Shown piece after piece: positions 30,567-41,071 of a stretch of 64,000 bases of DNA. The stretch is from assembly GCA_030295235.1 (NCBI GenBank), contig AP026173.1, positions 62,001-126,000 on the forward strand. Reading direction: 5' to 3'. This stretch comes from Fistulifera solaris. Its lineage: Eukaryota > Bacillariophyta > Bacillariophyceae > Naviculales > Stauroneidaceae. Positions within the stretch are counted from its first letter, which is position 1. Each line of letters begins with the position of its first letter. The notes beneath the pieces are model-generated. The model made no database searches and had not been told where the DNA came from. It worked only from the letters and a program-made list of their open reading frames with translations. A program made the position numbers and the translations under genes.

Positions 30567-31290
30567 ATTGGAATACTTGAGGAGGCAGGAAAAGATTAAA
30601 CAATAAATAATGGTGTTTCCTCTGCTTTGCGTTTTTGTTTTTTATTGCTGCAATAAAAACAAAATAAGGGCATCGTTTCTTCACTATGGGCCATTTTAGT
30701 TTATCGCATGTCGTAACGTGTCTTGGGTATTGGATTTCCAGTAAATCGATGATTCATCGCACTGGCTTTGGAAGGCAATAACACTAACACTCGACACTTC
30801 TTCATTCCAGTCTTGGCAAAGTTGAGGTTACACTTTGGTAAAATGGTGAGCCTAAACATGGATCGCTTCGAAACGCTTTTCAACGCCAAAGAAGGATTTG
30901 CGTTCCAAGTTTATCGAATCGACTGATACGCAGAAAAGAAACAACTATTATGAATGTATTACGTCAAAGACAGCATTGCATGCTGATTCGAATAGCGATA
31001 ATCGTGACTGAAAAGTCCAGACCTAGATTGTCTAGTGATGGATTGCGTTACGGTTCTGTCATAGGGAAAGGATAAAAGTACGCTAAACTCTCAATATTTT
31101 ATTTTATTATCTGGAGTCGATACTACACTTGATGCTAAAGAGACGCCTGAACTACTATCCTAAATAATTATTCCTGGTTTCCTTAAGTCCGAATGTAAAT
31201 TTGACGTTCGACTTATTTTTTTTCATGGTTTTCCCTCTTTTGTCAAAAATATTCCGATTTCGATCTGGCACTTTGCCGAGCAAGAAGTTT
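30567..31290. other. Intergenic with one possible short gene
   Basis: Nothing firm. A minus-strand frame from ATG 30859 to 30701 would give a basic 52-residue peptide (MFRLTILPKCNLNF, then RFTGNPIPKTRYDMR). Its composition resembles small organellar ribosomal proteins but I cannot match it to one, and an upstream exon could exist. Confidence 0.35.
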
Positions 31291-31600
31291 GGAAACCGCG
31301 ATCTCATAATACAGAAATTCTGTTTTATTCCAGAAAATTCTGGACCAGGTGTTTTCATCTCACAGAAATTATGTGGAGCTTCAATAACCGATTGACCTCG
31401 TTGTTATAGATCATACAGAACTGCCGTGCTGGTTCCTGCAAATCTGGAACGGTGTTTCTCACCAAACATCGTTTCCGAGTGTATTCCAGAAATTCTGGAA
31501 TACCGGGATATCATAATACAGAAATTCTGTTTTATTCCAGAAATTCTGGACCAGGTGTTTTCATCTCACAGAAATTATGTGGAGCTTCAATATTATTCGT
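31290..31600. repeat. ~205-bp repeat, pair 1
   Basis: Two units contain the palindrome TTCCAGAAATTCTGGAATACC (or GGACC), CGATATCATAATACAGAAAT, TCTGTTTTATTCCAGAAATT, CAGGTGTTTTCATCTCACAG and AAATTATGTGGAGCTTCAAT. They are near-identical to the pair at 32.2-32.5 kb. Confidence 0.75.
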
Positions 31601-31904
31601 ACCTTCCTTCGGCTCCGCCCCTCTAAATGAACCAGATTGGAACAAGAGCTGTTTTTACCATTATTCGTGCGCTTTGGTTACGTCAAAACAGTATTCTCCA
31701 TGAAATCGACGCGGCAGGCAGGAAAAGGCCGAGGTCGCAACGTTAGGCGACGAATTACGTACCCAATATCTCCTCGGCCCAAACGGCCTCTTACCGGAGG
31801 ACCGCCCGTTGCTCGACGTTTCTCTCAAAGCAGCTCTCTCTCTCTCTCTCTACCGGATCAACGTGCTCTGTTGATTCTCAATTGAGGCATTTTCGTCTCC
31901 CAAC

Positions 31905-32010
31905 TCCCAACTCTCCCAACGAAGACTTCGTCTCCTAAACGGGAGACTTCGTCTCCTAAACGGGCAACTTCGTCTTCCTATGGGAGACTTCGTCTCCTTT
32001 TAATGGGAGA
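31905..32010. repeat. Tandem GGAGACTTCGTCTCC hairpins
   Basis: Three to four consecutive copies of a ~21-bp unit GGAGACTTCGTCTCCTAAAC. Each unit can fold on itself (GGAGAC pairs with GTCTCC around TTC). The last copies vary in the spacer. Confidence 0.7.
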
Positions 32011-32194
32011 CATTTTTTCGATACAAGACAGTACAGGCTGAGTCGTGGAAAACGCATGGGGCATATATTTTAAAACGTTTAAGTAAGTGGAGTCACTGGA
32101 CAACCGAAGTATAATGCCCGATAGTAAAAATACTAGTTAAGTACACTATAAGTGCCTGTCAAGTACCGTCACGTTGAGTACTATGGAGATATAT

Positions 32195-32515
32195 TTAACT
32201 TCGTCCCAGAAATTCTGGAATACCGCGATATCATAATACAGAAATTCTGATTTGGTCCCAAAATTTTGGACCAGGTGTTTATTTCACACAGAAGTTATGT
32301 GAACCTTTAATAACCGATTGACCTCGTTGTTATTGATCCTACAGAATTTCCGTGCTGGTTCCAACAAACTAGGAAGCGGTGTTTCTCAACAAACATCGTC
32401 TCCGATTGAATTCCAGAAATTCTGGAATACCGCGATATCATGATACAGAAATTCTGTTTCGGTCCAGAAATTCTGGACCATGTGTTTTCATGTCATATAG
32501 AAATTACCAGGTATG
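32195..32515. repeat. ~205-bp repeat, pair 2
   Basis: Same unit as pair 1, including CGATTGACCTCGTTGTTAT, TCCGTGCTGGTTCC, GCGGTGTTTCTCA and CAGAAATTCTGGAATACCGC. The second unit ends close to the start of the SET gene, so an in-frame run of repeat codons precedes its ATG. Confidence 0.75.
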
Positions 32516-32583
32516 TGGACGCTGAACCCATTTTCATGACAATTAACATCCATTTTTCGAGCAATGATCAGCAAATTATAATA

Positions 32584-34077
32584 ATGAATCGAGCTTACTT
32601 ACAAGCATCGTTATCTAACGAGGCAAACGAGGCTGACGATGAGGAAGATCCCTTTGCCGTATTTGGTGATGAAGATGACGACAACGAAATCGAAAACGAC
32701 AACGAAAACGAAATATCAACAACCACAGAGCCATTGATGGCGCCTCGATCTTTGATGACAAACCAACACCACCATGACGAGAAATCTTCCATCGAGTTTG
32801 TTCCACAACGGATTCTGTTACACGACGCCGAATTACTTTCCTCGATTCCTTCGTGGCCCGATCCGTTGTATCAAAGTGGTTGTTGGGAAATTGTTACGAC
32901 GCCGCAATACGGACGAGCCGTGCGTGCCACACAAGCGATCCCAGCGGGGACGCTTTTGTTGATTGAAAAGCCATTGTGGGATCTTTCGACGACTTCGACG
33001 AAGGATGAAACTAGTAGGACGCCATCTCCGGCGGATGTATTGTATCAAGGCGTGCAGTGGCTGTTGGAGCAAAAGCACAACAATTCTAAAGTCGTACAAT
33101 ACGTCGAACACTTGCATCCGACGTTAGAGCAGGTCGAACGAGTCTTAAAAAGCGACACGGTAACACCAACGGAACGAGACCAAATTGTCGATCCTTTGGA
33201 ACAATTGCAACACGATCCCAGATTGCAACAAATGATGGCTGGGGAAGACACCATTACCGTCCGACGCTACTATTTGTTGTTGCAATACAATTTGTTGCGG
33301 ACGGGACTGTACTTATACGTCGCTCTGTGGAATCATCAACACCAAACACCCAATTGTATCAAGTTGGGGAATCAAATATGGACGTGTCGTTCCGTGGAAC
33401 CTCACGAAATGCTGACCATCGATTATGTTCCCGAAATTTCGTCCCGACGGGCCGCCATTGTGTGGGAGCATCACAAATTTCGGGTACCTGCGACTACAGG
33501 ACCCGCGTGGATTCCGCGGTATGAAGCGATTTTGCAAGAATTTCAAGAACAGTATCAATTGCTTCTCGCCGACGAAACATCGCATCCAACGACACAACAT
33601 TTGGAATGGGCCATGGCACTGGAACAGGCCATGTTGGAATTGCTGACCGACCATACGAAATCCTCCGTGGATGATGATACAAATGCGTTCTTGTGGATAC
33701 CGTGTCGTCTGTTGTACTTACAAGTGGGACAATATTTACTTTCATCGTCCACAACGACATCCACTGCATCGTCATCATTATTTCATCTCACCAACCAAGG
33801 CCGCATTGCTTTACTGGAACGATTGTTACAACAAACACAACTGTTATTGAAACAACAACAGCAGTATTATGGACCCGATCATTTGCATTTGGCCACGACG
33901 TACGATGAATTGGCGCAGTTGTGTCACTATTTGGTTCAACAAGATCCTTCCACGTATTATGCCCAAGTATCGGCCCTGGAAAGCCTGTACCGGAAACAAC
34001 ATGAACGAATCCGGCGGCTGTATCCCGAAATCAATGACGACAACCTTACGGAACGTGTCGCATCAACAAACGAGTAG
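32584..34077 (+). CDS. SET-domain protein with C-terminal helical region (SMYD-like)
   Basis: 497 residues from the ATG at 32584. The longer frame upstream is translated repeat, and an ATG at 32536 is the only other choice. The N-terminus is acidic and disordered. The SET domain is split: GRAVRATQAIPAGTLLLIEKPL at ~107-130 is the first part, then a long helical insert, then the catalytic part at ~250-285 (HQTPNCIKLGNQIWTCRSVE, then PHEMLTIDYVPE). This equals the xxPNC…GEEL-x-I-x-Y pattern of SMYD-like lysine methyltransferases, with PHEM in place of GEEL. No MYND zinc finger is seen between the halves. The last ~200 residues are helical and resemble the TPR-like domain of SMYD proteins. Substrate unknown. 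Confidence 0.7.
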   Translation: MNRAYLQASLSNEANEADDEEDPFAVFGDEDDDNEIENDNENEISTTTEPLMAPRSLMTNQHHHDEKSSIEFVPQRILLHDAELLSSIPSWPDPLYQSGCWEIVTTPQYGRAVRATQAIPAGTLLLIEKPLWDLSTTSTKDETSRTPSPADVLYQGVQWLLEQKHNNSKVVQYVEHLHPTLEQVERVLKSDTVTPTERDQIVDPLEQLQHDPRLQQMMAGEDTITVRRYYLLLQYNLLRTGLYLYVALWNHQHQTPNCIKLGNQIWTCRSVEPHEMLTIDYVPEISSRRAAIVWEHHKFRVPATTGPAWIPRYEAILQEFQEQYQLLLADETSHPTTQHLEWAMALEQAMLELLTDHTKSSVDDDTNAFLWIPCRLLYLQVGQYLLSSSTTTSTASSSLFHLTNQGRIALLERLLQQTQLLLKQQQQYYGPDHLHLATTYDELAQLCHYLVQQDPSTYYAQVSALESLYRKQHERIRRLYPEINDDNLTERVASTNE

Positions 34078-34129
34078 CAATGTTTCCATAATATTATGCA
34101 ACATGTATCTATAATCTTGCTCTTTGATT

Positions 34130-35286
34130 CTATTTTTCATCCGTGGGCATACTATCGACACCAAATTGAAAGACCGGTCCCGTTTGATTGGATGATGGCG
34201 CACACGTAAAATCCAATTCATCCAAAGCATCCCAATTGTGATCCGCCCACGACAAGAATTTGGAAACTTGATTCTTGTGCAAGATTTGCATAAATTGTTC
34301 GGCCATTTCCGCGACACCATTGTTCCACAACCAATGATTGTCTCGCATGGCCTGCAAGGATTCCAGTACCGTTTGCAAGGCTTGATATTCTTCATGCCAT
34401 CCGGCCGCTTGGGCTTGGAGTGCTTCTTTTTGTTCATTCGACAATTGCAACAATTGTGACAATTCTTGCCATTCCTCATTGGTTTGAGTGGTCGCCACTT
34501 GATACAGAATATACTGTTCTTGCATCATTTCTTGTAACAATGATAAAAACTCCACTTGTTGTTGAACAATTTCGAGGGCCGCTTGGTGTCGTTGTGTTCC
34601 TGTGAGTTCGAGTTGTCCCCGTTCCATCGACAAGGCTTCCAAGAGCGCCACATCACTGTCGGGATGTCCCCACACGTGGGTTTGGAGTTTTTGTAAAATG
34701 CGTTCGAGTCCTTTGACTTCGGCTTCGTACGCATCCACTAAATTCTTTTGCGCAAACGCCGCAAGCGTGCCGAAGCGCGATTCCGAGCGAGTCGTTTTTG
34801 GCGTTTGATTTCTTCGTCGTGCGTGGGTGGCGCGTGTTCCGCCGCTGAAGGATAGAGTTCCGTCACGGACAAACTCCGTGGGGGAGGCATGCTAGTAGTC
34901 GACGTTGTGACCAGGGGCGTTGCGGTGGGATAAAGAGGAACGACGGAAGAGGATTGTGTCGCGAATTCTGGGCAGGAAGTCGCTGTGTTAATAGTCTGTT
35001 GCTGCTGTTGTTGCTGTGCTAATGCCGCCGCGGCTTCGGCGCCTCGCAAATAGGCTTCTTGTAAGGCTTTGACGTAATCTTCCGTCGAAGAAGGTAACAT
35101 TTGTGTTGTTTGTTGTTGTGTCGTTGTTGTAGTTGGTTCGGTTGTTGTATTTATTTCGGTAGTACTCATCATGGTATTACTATTATTCGTAGGAAAGACT
35201 GGCAACGGCGGTGTTCGCCATTGCCCGGCGAATGCGGCACGTTTTGCGACACTATTTTCCTTTTCCGTATTTTGTTGGGGTTCCAT
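34130..35286 (-). CDS. bZIP transcription factor with C-terminal helical domain, one frame break
   Basis: Starts at the ATG at 35286 (MEPQQNTEKENSV) and, with one more A in the A4/T4 run at 34746-34749, gives 385 residues. The basic region EEIKRQKRLARNRASARLRR, then LRKKN, has the bZIP signature N-x7-R (NRASARLRR). It runs straight into a leucine-type coiled coil (LVDAYEAEVKGLERILQKL) only when the frame is repaired, which supports the repair. The N-terminal part is T/Q/S-rich with a poly-Gln run. The C-terminal ~150 residues are helical, ending QVSKFLSWADHNWDALDELD, a block I associate with a group of stramenopile bZIP proteins. A nuclear regulator binding ACGT-type sites is expected; targets are unknown. 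It is divergent from the histone variant gene across ~460 bp. Confidence 0.8.
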
Positions 35287-35742
35287 TGCAAAGTATAATT
35301 GGGAGAGGAATCGAATAGCTAAAAATGATATGGTATTAGAGAGGATAGAATCTACGAAATGCGAAGAATGGAAACGACGCCGCATCGAAAGCGACGAAAC
35401 GGAATTGTTTTTTGTCGACGGAGTGCCAAAACGGACCAAAAGTCACCCCACACCCCACCAGGCTACCAGACTACTTTAGGCTTCACTGTATAAGTACCGG
35501 TTGTTGGAGCGGTATAAGAATTGCTATTTAAAATATAAGCAATTGACTGTTGAATCGCGATGTTGGAATCTGCATAATAAATAATGTTACAACGGAAATG
35601 TCTCTCCGTTGACGTGCCCGCGACGCCGCTTCTTTGCGCAAAGCGTGCGCAAAACGGACAAAAAAAAAGATCGGCATCAAATTTTCATGCTCGACTTATC
35701 CACAGAAAGAAATCTACTTCTTCCCATCATCCTTTTATTATC
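35287..35742. promoter_or_regulatory. Shared upstream region of bZIP and histone variant genes
   Basis: This divergent intergenic segment must hold both promoters. No conserved box could be fixed by eye. Confidence 0.4.
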
Positions 35743-36165
35743 ATGGCTCGCATGAAAGTCACTCGTCGGAAAAGCACTCTTCGTAAGAAGTTGTCTCACA
35801 AACAAGTCGCACCGAAAGTCGCCACAAAAATCGTAGAGAAATCGCGCCCCGCCGCCGTTCCGCAACGCCGTCGTTACCGACCCGGATCGGTCGCGTTGCG
35901 AGAAATTCGTCGCTATCAGAAATCGACGAACCTTTTGTTGCCCAAAGTCCCCTTTCAACGTCTCGTCAAACACGTTGCCACGAACGTGTGTCAATTGGAT
36001 GTGCGGTTTCAAGGTTCCGCCGTACTCGCGTTGCAAGAAGCGTCAGAAGCGTATTTGGTGGGTCTGTTGGAAGATACGCACTTGTGTGCGCTGCACGCGA
36101 AGCGTGTCACCATCATGCCGCAAGATATGCACTTGGCGCGGCGGATTCGTGGGGAGCGCAATTAA
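35743..36165 (+). CDS. Histone H3 variant, candidate centromeric H3 (CENH3)
   Basis: 140 residues from the ATG at 35743 ([12 protein letters not shown]). The histone fold is clearly H3: [59 protein letters not shown] and a RRIRGERN end. It differs from canonical H3 in three ways. The N-terminal tail is rewritten (only the RKST block around K9-S10 survives, K4 and K27 contexts are lost). STELLIRKL becomes STNLLLPKV. Loop 1 between helices 1 and 2 ([12 protein letters not shown]) is one residue longer than AQDFKTDLRFQ and loses the conserved QDFK residues. A longer loop 1 and a divergent tail are the usual marks of CENH3, which replaces H3 at centromeres. It could instead be another lineage-specific H3 variant. 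Confidence 0.8.
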   Translation: MARMKVTRRKSTLRKKLSHKQVAPKVATKIVEKSRPAAVPQRRRYRPGSVALREIRRYQKSTNLLLPKVPFQRLVKHVATNVCQLDVRFQGSAVLALQEASEAYLVGLLEDTHLCALHAKRVTIMPQDMHLARRIRGERN

Positions 36166-36319
36166 AAAGAAGCCGTGTAGATGGATGCAACACTTCGTTG
36201 ACATGACAGCACCTTATTTAATTCACGTTCATCACTATTTATTCTTCTCTTCATTTGATATGTTATTAAATTATAGTACATTTACGATTATTATCATGTT
36301 CGTCAGCTAATCGTCATCT

Positions 36320-37999
36320 TCAAGAGGGTGGAGCGCAGGTATAACACTGAACTCCCGCCGTTCCGTCGACACCTTTCGGAAAGGACGCTCCGCGATAACC
36401 ATCCCAATCGGCTTTGAAGAAACCGGGAGGACAAAAGCCGCCCGTATTGTCCAATGTATCCATATTATCAAAATGAAGACGACATTGATTCCACGATGTA
36501 ATCGAATAACCCACCGCCAGGGCATGATTTTCCGCCGCCGCTTGACAACTGGCCTTGTTCAGGCTGGCGAAACAAAAATCGTATCCCTGCGGGGTCGCCG
36601 CGCCATCGACGCAATAGCCTTCCCGTGTCGTGACACGCGTACCGCAACTGCGCGGTTCCAAGGGTGGGATCAATCCGCTGCACGAATAACAAAACAGGTC
36701 GCCACCACTCGCTGGATCGATGCCTTTGGGTGGCCCCGTCGCGGTGCTGTCACTTTTGCCGGGAAAGAGACCCGGGGGACAAATCGAATTGACCGCCGTG
36801 CCACTGTCTTTGTTATCAAAGTAGATTTCGCAATAAGAACCGAGGGCACTGTATCCCCAACCGATCGGAATGGATGGAAGGCCCCGAACTTTGTAAGTGG
36901 TTTGTGCCGCCTTTAAACAATCCGCACGCTTCCAGTTGTTTCCGAAACAAAAGTCGTACTTTTGACCATCCGGACTGTCCAAACAAACTCCACTTTTTAA
37001 CGAAAGTCGGAATCGACAGTCCCCCGCCGGAGGAGTGGTGCGGGGTGTGCCACACGTGTTGCAGACCACATCATTGTTCTCTTTGCCTTGCAAGGCACCC
37101 GGATACCCCGTCCCTTTGTTGGTGCCCGTACAACCGCAACTCGTGAAACCTTTCGGACAAAAACTAGCGAGTTTGGTTCCGACGACCGTGCTATCAAAGT
37201 AGATTTCACAATATCCCCATGGTGTGTACGAATAACCGACCGCCTTGTCGGTTTCTTCCGCTCCCAAACGACAATATTCTTCACTGGGGACGTCACCGCG
37301 ACTGCAAAACGGATAATTGATGCCCTTGGCATCCAAACAAAATCCGGTCCAGTCGGGAAAAGTTGGTTTGTCACAATCCTGTACCGATGGCTGTCGACAC
37401 GAATAACACGGAATCTCGTTGCTGCCATCCTGGAGGGCGGGGTATCCGGTCCCTGCATGGCCACTGCTACCGGCTTTCATGCCCGGAGGACAAATCGCGG
37501 CAACGTTTGTTTTCGAATTGGTGTTGTCAAAATACACTTCACAGTATCCCCACGGTGTCAACGAAAATCCCATGGCCAGCTTGGTGGATTCGGCAAAATT
37601 CCGACACACGTCCATGTTGGTATTTTCGTAAAAACAAAAGTCGTATTTGTTTTCACTGGCATCCAAGCAATATCCAAACGAATCTTCTGACAGTGGATCG
37701 TCCAAACAATTTTGTAAAACGGGCAAGGGAGGCGGATTGGTCGTAGGAGGATCCGTGGGCGGTGAAATGCCTCCACCTCCTCCATTGGCGGGTGGTGTGG
37801 CACCCGAAAGGCTCAAGACAACTTGCGTGTGACGAGCAAACAGACCTTCTTTACTAGTAGAGGAGTCTTCGGTGTTATGAATTCGGATATTGTTGTTGAT
37901 TGTGTTGTCGCCTTGACTTTTCTGTAGGAGAAACCAACCTGAGAAATACAAAAGAATCTCGTTGTTGTGAGTGCTCATCTTTTCAAAACTACGAGCCAT
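36320..37999 (-). CDS. Protein with four tandem Cys-rich ~110-residue repeats
   Basis: 559 residues (552 from the second ATG at 37978). After a weakly hydrophobic N-terminus (ILLYFSGWFLLQKSQG) and a Gly/Pro/Thr linker come four repeats at about 95-200, 205-320, 325-445 and 450-557. Each has the order GxCLDxxxxxYDFCF, a CRxxAExTxxAVGYSxTPW block, GYCEIYFDN, a FCPPGF element, GTGYP and CYSC. The eight or so Cys per repeat are conserved, as are Trp, the aromatic YFD and the PPG turn, so the unit is a disulphide-bonded domain. I do not recognise the domain. Repeated extracellular Cys-rich modules suggest wall, adhesion or carbohydrate-binding roles. A signal peptide is probable but not clear-cut. 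The frame is intact. Confidence 0.7.
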   Translation of the reverse strand: MARSFEKMSTHNNEILLYFSGWFLLQKSQGDNTINNNIRIHNTEDSSTSKEGLFARHTQVVLSLSGATPPANGGGGGISPPTDPPTTNPPPLPVLQNCLDDPLSEDSFGYCLDASENKYDFCFYENTNMDVCRNFAESTKLAMGFSLTPWGYCEVYFDNTNSKTNVAAICPPGMKAGSSGHAGTGYPALQDGSNEIPCYSCRQPSVQDCDKPTFPDWTGFCLDAKGINYPFCSRGDVPSEEYCRLGAEETDKAVGYSYTPWGYCEIYFDSTVVGTKLASFCPKGFTSCGCTGTNKGTGYPGALQGKENNDVVCNTCGTPRTTPPAGDCRFRLSLKSGVCLDSPDGQKYDFCFGNNWKRADCLKAAQTTYKVRGLPSIPIGWGYSALGSYCEIYFDNKDSGTAVNSICPPGLFPGKSDSTATGPPKGIDPASGGDLFCYSCSGLIPPLEPRSCGTRVTTREGYCVDGAATPQGYDFCFASLNKASCQAAAENHALAVGYSITSWNQCRLHFDNMDTLDNTGGFCPPGFFKADWDGYRGASFPKGVDGTAGVQCYTCAPPS

Positions 38000-38714
38000 C
38001 GATGAACGAACGTACTGGATATTATGAATAGAATGAGGTGTCGTGGCATCGTCTTAGCAGTTTGATGAGCTTATAAACAAAGATAGAATCACGGAAAGAT
38101 CAACAGATTAATGATTATTGATTGTTTATTTTGTTTTGTTTGTTGGGTTGCTGTGTGTTTTGCGTTTTGTCGAACGTCGTGTCCGTTGAGGTGGAGAGTG
38201 GAGAGAGCGTCGAAAAGTCACTTCGTCCGGTTTGTGAAAAGTGATATACAACAGATGAGTACGAAAATAGGCCCTATTGTTGCGCAAGCACATTCACTGT
38301 AAACCTTTTGTACATAAAGTGTTTTTCCGTCGTCATTCGTATTCGTGTTCGGTCATTCCTTAGTAATACTTACTCCATACATTCAGTATAAGGTCATTTC
38401 TTAAACTCCGTTTCGGATTTCCGGAGAATAAAAAAGCAATCCATTCTCCATTCCATCGCCACTCCTCACTTTTGCCGTCACCATGACCATGATGGCAGGA
38501 TGTTTCATTCGTCGCCTTCTAAGGACAGTGGACGGAGCTTACCCACAGAGCTGGCGATGTTGGTCGAACGCAAAACAATTGGTTTTGAATTGAGTCAAGG
38601 TGATGAAAAATAATAAGGATGTTCTGCGTTCGACCAACGACGCAAGAAAGGAAGAATCATTACATAACAAAAACTTTTACATTAAGAAAAAACAATTTTT
38701 ATACAAAGAACATT
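38000..38714. other. Intergenic between convergent-free ends, nothing seen
   Basis: Holds the promoter of the Cys-repeat gene on the left and the 3' end of the first family-C gene on the right. No repeat family or gene is recognised. Confidence 0.45.
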
Positions 38715-40493
38715 TTACTGCACAACATCAGACATGGTAACCGAAGACGGTGATCGGATTTGTGATATATACTGAGAGGGGTCGTCCTCTATGTTTCGCT
38801 TTACAAACATGCCCAGTAAATTGGCGTCGTTTTCTTTCATCTTTTTCTGGCGCATTTGCTTCTTTTCGATCAAAGATGGACCACATCTTAGTAAATCGGT
38901 AATGTTTTCGCTCAAAGAGTCGATGACGGCCCATTTCTGGAGAATCCTTTTGGCTTTTCTGTGTGTTTTCGGTTTAGGAATCAATGGAGGAGTCGTTCCG
39001 GCGAGTATTTCGTCACTCTGTTCAATAGGCACAAATTGACGTGTCGATTGCGTCGGTAAAGGCGTGTCTTCCACACTATTATCTGCCGGATAAGAGTCCA
39101 GGACTATTGTGTTTGCCTCGTTGTTGTCGCGGACCCCTTTCAAGGTCTGCTCCAAGTTGAGATGTGAATCCCAACAATTAAAGAGTTGAGCAAGTCCGTT
39201 GGGCGAATCAGATGGAGGCGATGAGACCACAACGTCAGCATCTTCCTCAAAGATCATTTCAATTTCTTGATCATTTGGGTCGTAAAATTCAACATTAGTA
39301 TCGTCATCCGAAATGATTACTAGATCCGGATCGGGTGCGTCCTCCTCAATTAACATGGGCTTGGGCAGCAGCAAAGTGTTTCGGTACATCAGGTATTCCG
39401 ACTCGCTCGTCGGCGAGTAGCATAACGTATCATCTTCTTCCACAAGTGTTGGAATAATTGTAACTGGCGCTGCAACAACTGAGTCTGACTTTGGTGTCGC
39501 GCTTTGAGAGCCCTTGGCACCGTCACGATCTACGGTATTCATGACGTCAATAATACCGAAAGGATCCCATGGAGACAACGGGCGAATTGTTGGAAAGGAC
39601 TCTTTCATAGACGTCAATCCCTTGGTTGCTGCTGTATATTCCACTGCCTGGTCATTTGATATAACGGCCGTTTCATGATCGCCGCCATCTCGTTTCGTAT
39701 CATCATTCCCGCGATGATATCCATCATGAAGAATCATTTGTGATTGCAGGGCCAATCTTCGCCACCATGATCGTTTCTGATAGAGATGTCTGTTTTTCTT
39801 GTCGCGTCGTTCTCGCCAACTTTTCAGAAATTGGATTCGACCGAACCGTACTTTGGCAGACTGACCATCCTTTTGTGTTTTTCGTATGGCGGCATGCGCA
39901 TCAACAATTTCCTTTTGTGTCGGAGAAAGGTTCGTGGACAAGGAAAGTGGCCGAGACACTTCATTCAATGTAGGACGAGAGAACTCCTCGCAAGCGATTT
40001 CTACACGGAGCATGGCGCCTCCCTTCCTGTCGATCGAGAAGGTGGGCTGGTCGTGTCGAGATGTTCGAACGGGGCTCAACGCAAGATCCATTGTTTTCTT
40101 GGTGACAGACGGGCTCCATCGGCAGCTTCCCATCCATTCGGGTTGCCTGATCGGATCATAACCTTCTATCAGAAAGACATGCAGTTCGATGACACCACAA
40201 ACATTGGCGTCTACGAAACAGCTATTATCCTGGGATTCCGGCCAAACGGCAACATGCCTACGCCGTGCTCGACCGTTTCTACCCCATCGTTTCTCAGAAG
40301 CAGCTAGTTTCAAAGGGTTTGATGGCGATGAGATCCACTGTAACTCAACATTCTGTTTGCAGCTGATACATAGGTAAACGCGGACGTCGTCTCCCTTGCT
40401 TTTCGTCGTATCCACTAGCAGTCCAGCAATCGCCTTTACTGTTAATTGAATACGTTTGTCGTTTGCTGGAAGATGCCGACGCCGAAACATCAT
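38715..40493 (-). CDS. C2-like/disordered-tail family, member 1
   Basis: 592 residues, frame intact. The N-terminal ~165 residues carry the family domain: IQLTVKAIAGLLVDTTKSKG, VRVYLCI, SSPSNPLKLAASEKR, RRRHVAVWPE, IELHVFLIEGYDP, MGSCRW, and SIDRKGGAMLRVEIA. Predicted alternation of hydrophobic beta-strands and the strand order suggest a C2-like sandwich. A long acidic, Ser/Pro-rich tail follows, with QMILHDGYHRGN and DDDTNVEFYDPNDQEIEMIF stretches and no fold. Near the C-terminus GPSLIEKKQMRQKKMKEND matches a basic helix conserved in members 2 and 3. It is the only member on the minus strand and diverges from member 2 across ~580 bp. No signal peptide or membrane segment. Function unknown. 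Confidence 0.7.
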   Translation of the reverse strand: MMFRRRHLPANDKRIQLTVKAIAGLLVDTTKSKGDDVRVYLCISCKQNVELQWISSPSNPLKLAASEKRWGRNGRARRRHVAVWPESQDNSCFVDANVCGVIELHVFLIEGYDPIRQPEWMGSCRWSPSVTKKTMDLALSPVRTSRHDQPTFSIDRKGGAMLRVEIACEEFSRPTLNEVSRPLSLSTNLSPTQKEIVDAHAAIRKTQKDGQSAKVRFGRIQFLKSWRERRDKKNRHLYQKRSWWRRLALQSQMILHDGYHRGNDDTKRDGGDHETAVISNDQAVEYTAATKGLTSMKESFPTIRPLSPWDPFGIIDVMNTVDRDGAKGSQSATPKSDSVVAAPVTIIPTLVEEDDTLCYSPTSESEYLMYRNTLLLPKPMLIEEDAPDPDLVIISDDDTNVEFYDPNDQEIEMIFEEDADVVVSSPPSDSPNGLAQLFNCWDSHLNLEQTLKGVRDNNEANTIVLDSYPADNSVEDTPLPTQSTRQFVPIEQSDEILAGTTPPLIPKPKTHRKAKRILQKWAVIDSLSENITDLLRCGPSLIEKKQMRQKKMKENDANLLGMFVKRNIEDDPSQYISQIRSPSSVTMSDVVQ

Positions 40494-41071
40494 GATCGAA
40501 AGTGTGTGGCTCGGTGAATTCTTTGTCGGACGAAGGAGTTTGAATTTTTTAGTTTCTTTTCAATAACGCCCACCGCCATCGACTCCGCTGACGATGACAC
40601 ACTCACAATAAGGCCCTAACGTGCCTCAAGCTACATAAACAACCATAGTCGGGATAACGATGCCGGATGAAGGACGGAACGAGCTCAAACTTCAAGCTCA
40701 ATGCATGACGTGTCAAGGTGGAGACACTTTAAATCTGAAGGTAGCTTGCTAAATAACCATGTTCATACCATTAAGTACACTTGCCAGACGAGCATTTGTG
40801 TAGCAGCAACGAAACACAAAATTTCCGTTGTACGCAGGCCGACACTTTTGAAAATCAAATTTTGGCATAAAATCGTCCAGTGGCCGACTCGACGCGTTCA
40901 ACGGAGAAGTAAATAGAGACATCACAATATTCATTGGCTCTGCTGGATCTCCCGCCACAAGGAAGCGTTGCTTGCCTTACACAAAAGAGAAGGATCCACC
41001 AAAGCGTGCATCTTTATGGGTCTTTGGTGTCACGACAAAGACACAAAGCTTTTCAACAAAGAACAATCCGT
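40494..41071. promoter_or_regulatory. Divergent upstream region of C2-like members 1 and 2
   Basis: No gene is seen. Two homologous genes fire outward from here, so paired regulation is possible. An ATGACGTG site (about 40704) resembles a bZIP/CRE half-site; this is only a pattern match. Confidence 0.4.
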
